NCBI GenBank assembly: GCA_037447655.1
Contig: JBBHKE010000722.1
Location: 160,271 to 220,270, forward strand
Direction: 5' to 3'
Length of the DNA: 60,000 nucleotides
From: Zygnema cylindricum
Taxonomy: Eukaryota > Streptophyta > Zygnematophyceae > Zygnematales > Zygnemataceae
Shown: positions 9,521-21,135 of the stretch, piece by piece
Position numbering within the stretch: the stretch's first letter is position 1
Layout of the letters: every line of letters starts with the position of its first letter
The notes under the pieces: model-generated
Databases searched by the model: none
Seen by the model: only the letters and a program-made list of their open reading frames with translations
What the model was told of the DNA's origin: nothing
Program-made: the position numbers and the translations under genes

Positions 9521-12500
9521 CTGGATTTGTTTGAGCGATTCTCTCCCTCTAAAAGTTTTGGATTTCTATTTTTGTTTTCAATTTGGGTATTGGATGGTGA
9601 TTTTAGGGTTATTATCTTACTTACTTCCTTCTTTATGATCACCTGTTCCACTGCTCTTTCTTCCTGGTTCACTTTCATGGGAGGTGTGGTTGTCTAAACT
9701 AAGGCAGTTCTCGCACTTATTGATGTGGGTATTCTGTATCGGCGTCTGTTTCTCCATGGTAAGACAGGCTTGTCTTTGGGCTGCTCCAAAACTCTCCACC
9801 TATTGTCTTGCAATCTGATTTGGATTCTTTGCATTGCCTTATGTCATCAGATTTGAATTATTTGCATTGCTAAATTTAAGTTTTTTCTTTCTTCGACAAC
9901 TCCACTTTTTGACTTGTTGACCTTCTGCCTCTTTTCTTTGCAGGATTAAATCTACCATGATGCTGGAATTCCCTAGTCTATTCCATGCGTTTTATGCGCA
10001 TAGGACATCTAGGGTTTCGTCTACTGTTCTGTGCTTTCACTTTGCGTCCTTTTTGCTTTGCCCTTTTTTTAAAAGGGAAAAGCATTCTGGCCGCATTCGT
10101 CTCTGGTGACAACGATAAATGATCGTCAATTTTTTTGTGTAAGATCTTGAGCCGTTGAGTGACTTGAGCTTTAATTGGCCTTTGACATGTTCCAATTTTG
10201 ATGTAATGAAAAAAGACACATGGTACAATCCTATTTGTTGTATTTTGCGTGGTTGTAATGGTATGATAAACGGCAAGACAAATTCAACGTCACGCCAAAA
10301 TGTCGTGTTATCAATAGCGGTAGAGTAACGTACACTATCGTACTGTAAATTTTTCGCGTGCGATCCCGTCACATCACTCCACGTTGTCGTTTTCTCAATA
10401 TCTGTACATTACCGTAATTTAAGTGTTGGCGTCACGTAAGATGTTTGTACATAATAGGTAGAGTACTATCGCATTATACATGGTACTGTAGAAAAACGAA
10501 AGGCCCTTGGCAACCAAAAGGCAAAGCACCAGGTCGCCCGCGACTAGTATTTACTGTGTACGGTTGAGTTGGTGTTTTGTACTTTTGTTGAGTCCATTTT
10601 GGAGAATCGGAACTCCATTGGTTTCGACGGTGTTTCGGTTATAGGAGCACGATACGATTTCACGTCCGTTGGAAATTTTAGTTTCGCATCGCGGTTTAAT
10701 TTTCAAACGGCCGATACTATTTCATCTCGTTTGGGAGTTTGAATTGGAACTAAGGGTGAACTTCTATTAGAGGAAAAATGGGGTTGTTTACTAGACGACG
10801 TACGATTTCGTACAGATTCGTACAATTTTTTATTTTTTTTCAGAAGAAACATGACGAAACATGTCTATTGGATGGCTCCAATATTATAGGCGTAAGTATC
10901 GACCGCTGGATTTTTCAATTTTTTAGATTCGTGAAGCAATCACGCACATCGTTCAGTGTGAAGAAACTCTCTTCGGCGAGGAGAGTTTCTTGAGACTGGT
11001 CGCATACCATTTGTACACGTGAAAAGCTAAAAAAAAATCCACCACAAATAGACAATGAGAATCAAACAAGTCCTACACGCCATGTGCCTTCCGCCACGGT
11101 GTATGACGGTCGACCGAAATATCGTCGACCGAAATATCTTCGCACGCTCCTCGTGACATCCGCTAACCTTAAAAGTTTGCGGATCATTTTTGACATTCTG
11201 TTTCAAAATTTTGATTTTCAATTTCAAAATTAAAATATGGTCTCAAAATTTTCGTACGAATCATTAACTACCTCCCCCCGTACAAATATTATCTACAAAT
11301 TTTAAGCTTGAAGAATTTTTTTAAATTTTAAGAATCTGAAAATCAACCTACGTGGCGCCAAACATAATTGAGAAACGATGTCTATTGACATGACATAATG
11401 GAAGGTCGTGTCAGTAAACACTAGAAATGGACGTATCTGCATGTTTATTGGGAACGCCTAATGGAGAACAGGCTTAAAGATAGGCTGCTGGTCATGAAAC
11501 GGAAACGTTAAGATATAATTCTGGATTCTAATGAAGATTCTCCTTACTTATTTTCAAAGTATTCCAATGTCAAGAGACGACATCGTTACTTGAATCATTC
11601 GTTGATTTAGTTTTGGGACAAGTGTAGACGTTTAAAGAATTTAACAAAAACTTTAAATGTAACTTTGGATTTGGTTGAATTTTTTTTTTTACAAAAACGA
11701 GATTATAATAATAATCGACCTACAAAACATTACCGTGACTGATAATTATTTATGACCATTAAAGGTTAAATTCCAAAAACATGAAGGACTAAAAGCACAA
11801 CAAATGTTAAAACAATAAAAGCCTAAAGAGGAAGGCAACAACAAAGAAAAAACAAAAACCAAACTATAGAAACATTAAAACTACCATAGACACTGGAGCT
11901 TAAGACTACGCCACACAAAAGGTTTAAGCTATGAATATAGTCCATAAGCATCTGGTGGCGCCAAGATAAGTCTTGCAATCCTCGACCATTATTCATCACC
12001 GTTTTTAGTCGGATTAGAGCCAAAACGTTGAAGGGCGACATGGATACGTTGGCGATAGAAAGCCGACATAAGAATTTGAGAAAGGATTGAAAGGAATAAA
12101 AGTCAATCGGAATGCGCTCACAAATGCTTAAATGTCTCAATGCGGAAGCGAAGTTGAAATTAAATCAAACATTACAACACATTGAAAACTCATAATCCAA
12201 GATAGAGGCAAATTGAATACTCAATAAAATAAACTCATATTTTCACAATCCTTAAACATTATACTTCTCTTAATACATTATTCGTTAATTGACTCTTGAT
12301 TGATTCTTCCTAATTCACTGTTAATTTTATCTAACTCACATGATGGCTTTTTAACTTAGCCGTAGAAACTATCAAGAACACTAACTCTAGAAGTGTCTAA
12401 ATGTGCTTAGACAGAAATATGATACAAGGCAAAGTGAAACTACTAGAAACGAAACTGACAAAACTTACTTGATAAGAAACGAAACTCCTAGACGTACTGC

Positions 12501-14449
12501 GCACGAAATGAAAATAATGAAACTAATGAAAATAATGAAACTTCTTGAATTACAGTTCCAGAACTTAAACGTAACAACTCAACTCAAATCAAATCTGATG
12601 GTGTGCATGTGAAGCGTACACGCACAAAATACGAAATCAAACTTAATGAAACGAAACCATAATACGCGAACTGCCGTGCGACCAAATCTTAGCCACACTA
12701 ACTATGAACCAAAATTAAATAAATATAGATTTTAATATTGTAAATCGTAAAAGGGTTGTCGGCTCCTCTAACTTCAAAGGATCGTCGAGCATTATCACAG
12801 AAAAAGTTGTCGAAAGAAACTTCTAAGGAACGAAAGATCTCAAAAACAAATGATATGAAACTATACGTTGGGTTGTGCTCATAATAGGGTTCTTTTGAGG
12901 TCGTTGCATCTCAAGCGTGAACATATGCAATGTTAGAAGTGAGGAAATACATAATCCAACAAGGTTTGTTAGAATAACGACATCCAATATTCCCGCCGCT
13001 TCATGTAAAAACACAAGATCCACAAAAGGGTCACGTGCACCTCTAGAATGACAATGTGGCGAGAATACGAGCGACACTTCGCGTTTCATTAAGTATCTTG
13101 CTTTACAACTAACGGCTATAATTGCATGCCATACTACGCCAAGTATTGTTGGTCACTCCCCACCCTGTGAGCAACAAAACAAGCGGACTCTTTGCTTCTT
13201 TGTAGCTTAACAACAAATGTATCGTGGCTTGCTAAAAGAGAAGGGGGAGGCAAGTAAAACCGTAAGCTGAGCGCAACAAAAAATTTAGTGGAAGATAAAT
13301 AGAGTGGGGCAATAACAGGTATAGCAACAAGCCATGCTCTTACATTTGGTTTTGAAACCCCATGCTTCAACCCTAAGGAACGCCTCAAGTACGTTCAATT
13401 CTAAAACCGTTACCTTATCAACAATATGTTGTTGCACCCTCAAGTGACTTATATGGATGAAGAAAGAGAATTGGGGATCTTCGGCCCTAACAAGTATAAG
13501 TGTTCATGGATGACCTAGATTCCGCTCCAAATTCCGTGAAGATTCACACCAATATTTTTGATAGTGTTTCAATATTCAAAAACGCTTTCAATAATGATTT
13601 GTTAATATAAGTATGCAATTGTTGTAGACGTCTATAAAACATGCGACGTTTGTACACATTGTTAAAAATTGCGAAAAACTATAGTCGTCAAAAAATCAAC
13701 AACAATAGTAAACATGTACAAATGCAGGTTGTCAAACAACATTTGATGGATTTTGAAGAGTTAGATAGTACAAAAAAGAGCAATTGAGGCGTCTGGAAGA
13801 CTTTAATATGACAATCGATGACAAAATCCGTGCAAGGAAATTTTTTTGTAGAGGTTACAAAAGGGCAATTATTTTTTGTTAGTAAACTCTCACTCAAGAA
13901 AAAAAATGTCTAAAACGTTAAATGCGTGCAATAACGTATTATCATTTGTTGCTCAAGTGCTATTTCTAAAAATATGTACTCTCGAATGATTATAGCAAAA
14001 GTTTGAAGATGAGGTGGCATATTAAAGTAGTGGTTCGAAAGGATAATAACGCCAAATCGAAGTACATCCTAACTTTTAAAATGACGCAAACGACACAATG
14101 GTTTTCACACAATTTACCGGGTGGAAGATTTACTAACTTTGGAGGAAAATGACCAACAAAACCCCTAGATTAACACATGGGCAAACATCTTTAAGTTCTA
14201 AGGAGTTTAGTGTGGTTGAGCAATGACTAGTGCGATGGTGCGTGTACGGGGTCACATTGACATTGCTTTGTTCTACATTGGGTCGGTTCACCCTTGAGTT
14301 TCTGAATATGGTTTGCATATGTATTTTTGTTCTCTACACACAATAATGTTTTTCCAATATATTTACATATTAGGTTTAATTAGTACATGTCATTTTTGTA
14401 AGTTTTGCCGATTCGCAATTGCCGTGGCCATGTGGTGCATCCATGTGGC
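9521..14449. other. Large unassigned stretch
   Basis: About 4.9 kb in which I see no supported gene. Open frames (for example 10037-10372 and 11823-12140 on the minus strand) are short, without domains or usable splice borders. Small local repeats occur (ATGAAAATAATGAAACT near 12509-12545). The segment could be a long intron or decayed transposon sequence. Confidence 0.4.
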
Positions 14450-14965
14450 CCCCTTTCATCCCTCCCCCCTCCCCTCCCCTCCCCCTCCTTCCTCCCTCCC
14501 TCCCCCCCCCACTTCCTCCACCCCCCCTTCCACTTCTCTCATTCCATCCTCCTTTCTTCTCCCTCTGCTTCCTCTCCCCTTCCTTCCCCCTCTTCCATTC
14601 TCTCTCTTCTCTCTCTCTACCCTCTCTCCTTTCTCTCCTCTCTGTCCTCTCTCCTCTCCCCCCTCCCATCTCTCTTTCTCCCTTCCTCTCTTTCACCCCC
14701 CTCTCCCTTTTCCTCCCTTCTCTTTCTCTCTCTCTTGCCCATATCCTCTCTCGCCTCTCTCTTGGCTCTTTTTTTTCTCCCATCTCTCTCCGTTCTTTCT
14801 CTCTCCTTTCTCTCCTCTATTTCCTCTCTTCTCCCTCTCTTTCCCCCCTCGCTCTCTCTCTCCTCCTTTTCTCCTCACCTCTCTTCTCGCCTCTCCCCCC
14901 TCTATCCTCCCTTTTTTCACGCCTAACTCCTTGCCTCTCTATATGTGATTTAAGCCTCTCTCTCT
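14450..14965. repeat. 500-bp homopyrimidine (CT) tract
   Basis: Roughly 500 bp of almost uninterrupted C and T on the plus strand, mixing CCCCTCCCCT, CTCTCT and TTCC blocks. Open frames in it are low-complexity Pro/Ser/Leu products (or Arg/Glu/Gly on the other strand) and are not genes. It lies about 165 bp upstream of the acceptor at 15130. Such tracts can form triplex (H-DNA) structures; that is an inference. Confidence 0.9.
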
Positions 14966-15130
14966 TTTCTCATCTGTAAAGGAGGAAACAAATTCAAAAA
15001 TAATAATAAAGGATTTTCTCCTTGTTGATTGTGTATGCTAGCGGGGAAAATGAACTTTTTTTATTTTATTCTGTTTGATACATTTGTTTTGTTAAGAGTA
15101 TCTTTTGTGTTGATTTCTGACTTTTTGCAG

Positions 15131-15628
15131 TTGAAAGCATTGAGAGAAAATGCGATCGATTACTTTTTTAGCAAAGAAACTCAAAAAGAGGTAGAGGAAA
15201 GTAAAGAGGAAAAGGGAGAACTATCACAACTTTCTGATAGTAAATCGTTGGTGAATAATAACACTGGTTTTAGTAAAAAAAACACTTTCTTCAATAATAA
15301 AGAAGCTTTCACTTAAGGAAATGAGGAATCCAAATCATTCACATATGAAAAGGATGATGTGAAGCCCTATAAATATGAAGACGAGTTTGACAAAGAGGAT
15401 GTAAAACCGCTTAAACATGTCACTCAAGAAATAATACCGCTTAAACATGATGAAGGTGAAGCGGAACCTTTTAAAGATGACGAAGTGGAAAGAAGGGTAT
15501 GGAAAGAGGATAGAAGAAATGACGAGGAAAAAGACGACAAAGTAATTAGGAACCTAGAGGGGAAATTGCCTACTTTTGAAGACAAGGAAAGAGCAAAGAA
15601 AAGAGAGAAGAGTTTTGAAGCTGATAAT
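15131..15628 (+). pseudogene. Lys/Glu-rich exon interrupted by a retrotransposon
   Basis: An open stretch starts after the acceptor CTTTTTGCAG at 15130 and runs to 15628, where the end of the U LTR begins. It is continuous apart from one in-frame TAA at 15314-15316. The product is highly charged, with an imperfect repeated module near the end (VKPYKYED, VKPLKHVT, IIPLKHDE, AEPFKDDE). After the LTR boundary only one codon follows before a stop, so the original exon continued beyond the insertion. No known domain is recognised. The internal stop plus the insertion make it a probable pseudogene, unless the stop is a recent allele. Confidence 0.45.
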
Positions 15629-15870
15629 TGTTGAGATTCATAAAAATTGGACATATGACCGTTTAATTACAAGACAGAAAGCTAAGGAAAAACAACTCTC
15701 TATATATAAGAAAGCAAGCTTTAATTACTGGACAAGAAAGAAGATAGGTTAATCACACGACAACATAAGCACTCAGGTTAATCACACAACAACACAAGCA
15801 CCCAATGCTAAAATAACAACACGGAAAAAATTGGAGAGAATCATTCACTTGATTGATTAATTAATGCATA

Positions 15871-16503
15871 TGCTGCATTCACACCGGAAATGGATGATGA
15901 ATGAGATGAGGAAACGAATGTCCTTTTGTTTTGTTTGCACGTGAATCGCCTTTGACGTCATCTCACGTCAACTAAAACGTCTCGATGTGGTTCATGCTAC
16001 CGTACGATTAAGCATCGAATGGCTCAAATCCGTCCGTACCAAGCCATCGTTTTTGACATTTTTTTACGTTATATTTTAGATGATTGTTTCGTCAAAATTA
16101 CAAAAAAAAATTAACTTTACATTTTTTTACGTTCGATTCTAGTTGATTTTGATTGGTTATTCGTTTATGGGTTACCATTTAAAAAATATCGTACAGTACG
16201 GATGAATCATTCGAGATGCGACTTCATGTTTTTTCAAAGTCGGATTTTTGCATTCCGAAAAGGGTTCCCGGAAAAGAAGATGACTTACCACAGTTGTCAA
16301 GTTTTGACGCACTTGACCGTACGTTTTTGTCCGTCGCTACGCTCCAAATCGTATATTTTGTCCGTCGCTACGCTCCAAAAAGGTTGACAGCCGAGCAGTC
16401 GGTCAGTTTGGCGCCTCTGTTTTTGTTTTTTTGCGAAATGAATGGTACGGGATCATTCATTTTATCATCTCATTCATCATCCATTTCCGGTGTGAATGCA
16501 GCA
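15871..16503. mobile_element. Inverted-repeat MITE with 39-bp perfect termini
   Basis: The left end (15871-15909, starting TGCTGCATTCACACCGGAAA) is an exact reverse complement of the right end (16465-16503). Inside there is a 31-bp-offset duplication of GTCCGTCGCTACGCTCCAAA (16329 and 16360). The flanks do not give a clear direct duplication, so the superfamily is undetermined; the inverted similarity continues weakly outside. It lies inside the presumed U LTR. Confidence 0.7.
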
Positions 16504-16593
16504 ATAGCATTGATACATTTTTACATGTGAAGGTGACCTGTAGAACTATGCTACTTGCGTGTCACGTAAAGATATAGAATCTAACTTGTGACA

Positions 16594-17819
16594 TGTTGAT
16601 GTTTGAGTATTTTCAAGGTGTGTATTAGGATAGAAAAAGAGCAAAGGCAATCTGCCTCTGACTCCCTTATCCAAGCCCCCATACTTGTTGTAAAGCCCCC
16701 ATACTTGTTGTAGTCACTGAAGGCTGGATAGGGAGATAGAGTCATGGATGCCTGAGTTCTCCAAGAGAGACAGGTAGTAGAAATTAAGAAGGTTCATAAA
16801 AAGGATTGACGGACGCAGGTTTTGATCTTGGTACCTGCCGTCAATCACAGTAGCCGTTAGCTCTAGCCGTTAAGTCTAGGAAGAGAGCCGTTAGCTCTAG
16901 CCGTTAAGTCTAGGAAGAGTGATAGGATATATAGGGTTTGGCAAATATTTAAATAGTAACACGTAGACTAGTTTGTTTAACAAGAAATAGATACGTAGTA
17001 CATGGATACATTTTAGGTAGTAAAGAGTACGGTTTTATGTATGAACGGATACCGCGCATTTGTTTCAACAGTGAAACAAATACCGCACTTCTATTTTCAA
17101 CAGCTACATTATAACTGGTTTTGATCGGACAGCCACGATAGGCGCCGCGATCAAAGAATAAGTACGTTTAGTGTTTTACGGTCATCGCCGTGTCAAGTGA
17201 CACGTGGCGTGATAACATTGGATCACGGCAACTTCGGAGATTGCGGGAACAAATTCGGATAAGACATGTGTCGACATTTTGGCCATGTCGTACGATGGCC
17301 GTACAAAAAGTACACCGGCACCTGTACTTTTTTGTATGTCAGAGTAAAGTGATTGGTGCCGTACGTGAGTAGATAGAGTCTTAGAGGAGAGATAGGACTT
17401 AGAAAATTTTGGGTTGGTAGCTGCCTCTTCAGAGAGCATCTTGTATAAAAGGCAAACTTTGGCCAGCCATAACTATCAATTTACTTGACCATTTTCAGTG
17501 ATTCTTTTTGCTGCGGACTCAAGGGAGTCCAAGATACATAGGGTTGTATTAGGAAAGAGTTTTTTTCTTCCAAGGTGGCTGCATTTCTAAGGGAAAGTCA
17601 AAAAGGGTGAATGTTTCAAAATCTCATATTCTAACTTTGCATTCTGTGGTGAAATTGAGCACACACAAAGTGTTATTTCACAGGGGTGAATCTATTTTGG
17701 GGTTCTGACTATCAAGGGGTTAGTCATTTGGGCTTATGTCAAGTTAGGAGTCGGCAATATCTAGATTAGCTTCTTTGGATCTACCTACTCTGAGGGCCAA
17801 TGGAATCCTCACTGTTTCA
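16594..17819 (+). repeat. Left LTR of T
   Basis: 1226 bp. Compared with the right LTR it has two extra small duplications: AAGCCCCCATACTTGTTGT twice at 16673-16711, and a 37-bp block containing AGCCGTTAGCTCTAGCCG twice near 16851-16917. A TATA box (TATAAAAGG) lies at about 17434. An antisense tRNA-like B box (GTTTTGATC) is at 16819-16827. The last bases (TTTCA) abut the primer-binding site. Confidence 0.85.
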
Positions 17820-17834
17820 GGTTATGGGCCCACC
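17820..17834 (+). other. Primer-binding site of T, half-tRNA type
   Basis: GGTTATGGGCCCACC directly follows the left LTR. It is the exact complement of the anticodon arm of eukaryotic initiator tRNA-Met (GGTGGGCCCATAACC, centred on the CAU anticodon) rather than of the tRNA 3' end. Drosophila copia and yeast Ty5 use such an internal site, primed by a 5' half of tRNA-iMet. The tRNA sequence is from memory, not from this window. Confidence 0.8.
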
Positions 17835-19131
17835 ATCTAGGGTGCCTATGTTTGATGGAACATGCTTCGCTTATTGGGAAATTTATTATGGAGGGATTGC
17901 TTTTTGAGAAGCACTTATGGGGAATTGTTTCGAGACATGTGAGATGTCCGCCACCTGGCTTTGGAGGAGCTTACTATGAAGAATCATCTGAGGTTGTCGA
18001 GAATATCAACGAGAGTTCAGATGCAACGGAAGGTGAAGGGAAAAACCTTTCCGTGGATGGGGAAATAGGGGAGAAGGAAAAAGGGACACCTATGGTGAGG
18101 GGAGCTAGGCTCTCAGTTATGGTACCACTTGTAGGGATTAAAACTGAAGAAAATGACAAAAAAATATAGGAATACAAAAACACTATAGCAAAATATCACA
18201 TACTTAGATATTTGTCTAAGTCCATAGTTATCACTCTTTTAAGTCTAACCATGTCTTCACAGATATGGAAAGCACTAATTCAGATTTATAAGAGTGAGAT
18301 TATTCAGAGGGCAGCTGTTAGTAAAAAAGCAAATAAAGGCCTATGTTTATAAAGGCGCTAACATGATACAGTTTTGCAATGATATTGCTGCATTATATGT
18401 TGAGCTTGCTAGTACGGGATATGTAGAATTCGAGGAAAGAAAGATTAATACACTACTCATGAATTTCCCAAATGAGTACGAAAAACATCATTTGTCGTAT
18501 GCAGGCAATTGATGGCCCCTCATGGACTTGGAGCTTTACCATGGGGATAATTCTTGTGAGGAAAAGCACTTTCGAGCTTCGTAGGGGAAGAGACAAGGTT
18601 AATGCATTTACAACTGGTGGTGATTGGCGGAAGCATGATGAGAGGAACGACAGTGACGAGCAGAAGTGTGATGTGAGGAAAAAAAAAGAAGGTAAACCTT
18701 ATCGGAACTTTGGTGGAAAAAGAGGGAGAGGAAAAGAAAAGGGAGTTTTGAAAAAGGGGGTTTGCTTCTTTTGTAGGGAACTTGGTCATTATATGGAGAA
18801 ATGCCCTTGTTTGGAAGAACTTAGAAGTTGGAATGTGAATGAGGAGGAAGAAGGGGAAGAGGAGAAAGAGGATGAAGATATGTTGGAGCTTCTCCGGATC
18901 CGTAGCAGGGGGAAGAGAGAAAATCACACAGAAATACCACGGAAGCAAGAGTGCGCTTTTGGTGGTATAAGGGGAGTAAAGAGAATGGAGACACTTAAGG
19001 GAGTTAAAAATATTGAGGATATTTTCATAGATATTTTGGAGAGAGAAAACAGGTTTGAAAGGGAGAATTCAACGGATTTCGAAGTAACGGGAGAAGTAAG
19101 TCTAGAAAGGGCTTCAGGAATATTTGATTAA
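17824..19131 (+). pseudogene. gag: gag of T, frameshifted
   Basis: The start ATGGGCCCACC overlaps the primer-binding site, and the first residues (MGPPSRVPMFDGT) match the Gag start of Z (MGPPSRVPIFNGT). The frame then shifts several times (near 17850, 18170-18300 and 18480). Conserved blocks survive: GIVSRHVR, AYVYKGANMIQFCND (compare EYVYKGGKMLDFCNE in Z), and a CCHC zinc knuckle CFFCRELGHYMEKC near 18762-18803 that would bind RNA. It ends after an acidic stretch and ECAFGGIRG, the point where Z continues into protease; here protease is missing. Shifts and stops mean this copy probably makes no functional Gag. Confidence 0.75.
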
Positions 19132-19690
19132 AGTTTAGGGGAGGAGAAATATTTGTTGGGAATAAAAACAGAAAGTGATAGTGGAAAGAATTCCATGGGA
19201 GAGAGTGAGGAAAGTTCAAAAATTGGGTAGTTATCATGGACAAAGATATGAGTTCGGAAGATGTAGATTTTATGAGGAACTTAGTGGGGACACTTGTTTT
19301 TTGGAAAAAATTGGGGGGTAACAGATTCGGCATCACTAATGGGAGTGATGTCATATATAAAGGTGTGCACGTAAAAGGGTTAGCATCAGGGTGTGTTGTG
19401 CAGATTGGGGATGGGGCTAGATGTTTCAATTGCAAGAGGGAAATTGGATTTAGTGTGGATAGAAAATAGATGAGGTGGATAAAATCTTTGCTTAGATTTA
19501 TAAAAGGTGGGATGCTAAATAAAATGTGTGATGCAATTATTATTTCGGTTCATCTTATGCACTGTTTTAAATACGAGAGTATCCTCTTGAAGTTTTATAA
19601 AAGGAAAAGGAAAAGAAAGAAAAAAAAGGGAGGGTGTTTGTTTGTTTGTGTGTGGGAGTTGATTTGAAATAGACTAGAAAATAAGGGGAG
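19132..19690 (+). other. 3' interior of T, no pol, ending in polypurine tract
   Basis: No pol motif is present. A 77-codon open frame at 19236-19469 has no recognised domain. The region ends with AATAAGGGGAG, a polypurine tract immediately before the right LTR at 19691. Confidence 0.6.
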
Positions 19691-20883
19691 TGTTGATATT
19701 TGAGAATTTTCTAGGTGTGTATTAGGATAGAAAAAGAGCAGAGGTAGTCTGCCTCTGACTCCTTTATCCAAGCCCCTATACTTGTTATAGTCACTGAATG
19801 CTGGATAGGGAGATAGAGTCATGGTTGCCTGAGTTCTCCAAGAGAGATAGGTAGTAGAAATTAAGAAGGTTCATAAAAGGATTGACGCACGCAGGGTTTG
19901 ATCCTGGTTTCTGCCGTCAGCCACAGTAGTCGTTAGCTCTAGCCGTTAAGTTTAGGAAGAGTGTTAGAATATGTAGGGTTTGACAAATATTTAAATAAGA
20001 ACATGTAGACTAGTTCGTTTAACGGGAAATAAATACGTAGTACATGGATACAGTTTTAGATAGTACGGAGTACGGTTTTATGTATGAAACGGATACCGCA
20101 CATTTTTTTCAACCGCGAAACAAATACCGCGCATTTGTTTCAACCGCAAAACAAATACCGAGCTTATATTTTCAACAGCTACATTATAACCGGTTTTGAT
20201 AGGACAGCCACGATAGGCGCCGCGATTAAAGAATAAGTACATTTAGCGTTTTACGGTCATCACCACGTGGCGTGATAACATTGGATCACGGCAACTTTGG
20301 AGATTAAGGGAAAAAATCCGGATATGACATGTGTCAAAATTTTGGCCATGTCGTACGATGGCCGTACAAAAAGTACACCGACACCTGTACTTTTCTGTAT
20401 GACAGAGTAAAGTGATTGGTGCTGTACGTGAGTAGATAGAGTCTTAGAGGAGAGATAGGACTTAGAAAATTTTGGGTAGGTAGCTGCCTCTCCCTCAGAG
20501 CATCTTGTTTAAAAGGAAAACTTTGGCCAACCATAAGTATTAATTTACTTAACAATTTTGAGTGATTCTTTTTGCTGCAAACTCACGAAAGTCTAGGCTA
20601 CACAGGGGATTGGTCGGTTAGAGTTTTTGTTTCCCAGGGTGGCTTCATTTCTAAGGGAAAGTCAAAGTGGGTGAATGTGTCTAAATCTCATATTCTAACT
20701 TTGCATTCTGTGGTGGAATTGAGCACACAGAAAGTGTTATTTCACATGGGTGAATCTATATTGGGGTTTTGACTGTTTATGGGTCAACCATTTGGGTTTT
20801 GATCAAGTTAAGAGTCGGCACTATCTAGATTAGCTTCTTTGGATCTGCCTACTCTGAGGGCCAATGGAGGTCTCAGAGTTTCT
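19691..20883 (+). repeat. Right LTR of T
   Basis: 1193 bp, closely similar to the left LTR along its whole length. Antisense tRNA-like B box at 19895-19903 (complement of GATCAAACC). The end reads GAGTTTCT instead of the TTTCA of the left LTR, followed directly by the TGACA duplication. Confidence 0.85.
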
Positions 20884-21135
20884 TGACACACGTAGACGAA
20901 TCAAAGACCGCCAAGTATACAATGTTTGCATGCTTTTTCTTCACGTACACTCAAATTTGCGGCTAGTTGACTTCACCAAAACTTTTTCACCAAAACTTGA
21001 CGTCTATTTATATATACCTTCACGTCTATCAACCGTACATGTACCAAACATGACTCCGGTTGATTGAATCTCACGTCACGTTTACTTTTTTTGACTCTAT
21101 GGTCCTTAGCTGAAAATGAACTCTGAATTTTAACA

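Larger units (their letters stand above)
16594..20883 (+). mobile_element. Gag-only Copia-type LTR retrotransposon T (TR-GAG-like)
   Basis: A complete 4.29-kb element is bounded by LTRs (16594-17819 and 19691-20883) and the 5-bp duplication TGACA (16589-16593 and 20884-20888). The LTR starts TGTTGAT and ends TTTCA in the left copy, TTTCT in the right. Between the LTRs there is only a 1.87-kb interior: primer-binding site, gag with a zinc knuckle, an unassigned tail and the polypurine tract AATAAGGGGAG. Protease, integrase, reverse transcriptase and RNase H are all absent. It matches the definition of non-autonomous TR-GAG elements, which depend on a partner for pol. Its gag and LTR resemble those of Z, a plausible helper lineage. 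Insertion into the U LTR makes it younger than U. Confidence 0.85.

Noticed and set aside
10037-10372. 111-codon minus-strand open frame
   Set aside because: No recognisable domain, no splice borders, composition like the surrounding noncoding DNA.
14313-14979. Long open frames on both strands of the CT tract
   Set aside because: Low-complexity Pro/Ser/Leu or Arg/Glu/Gly products created by the repeat; no start context or domain.
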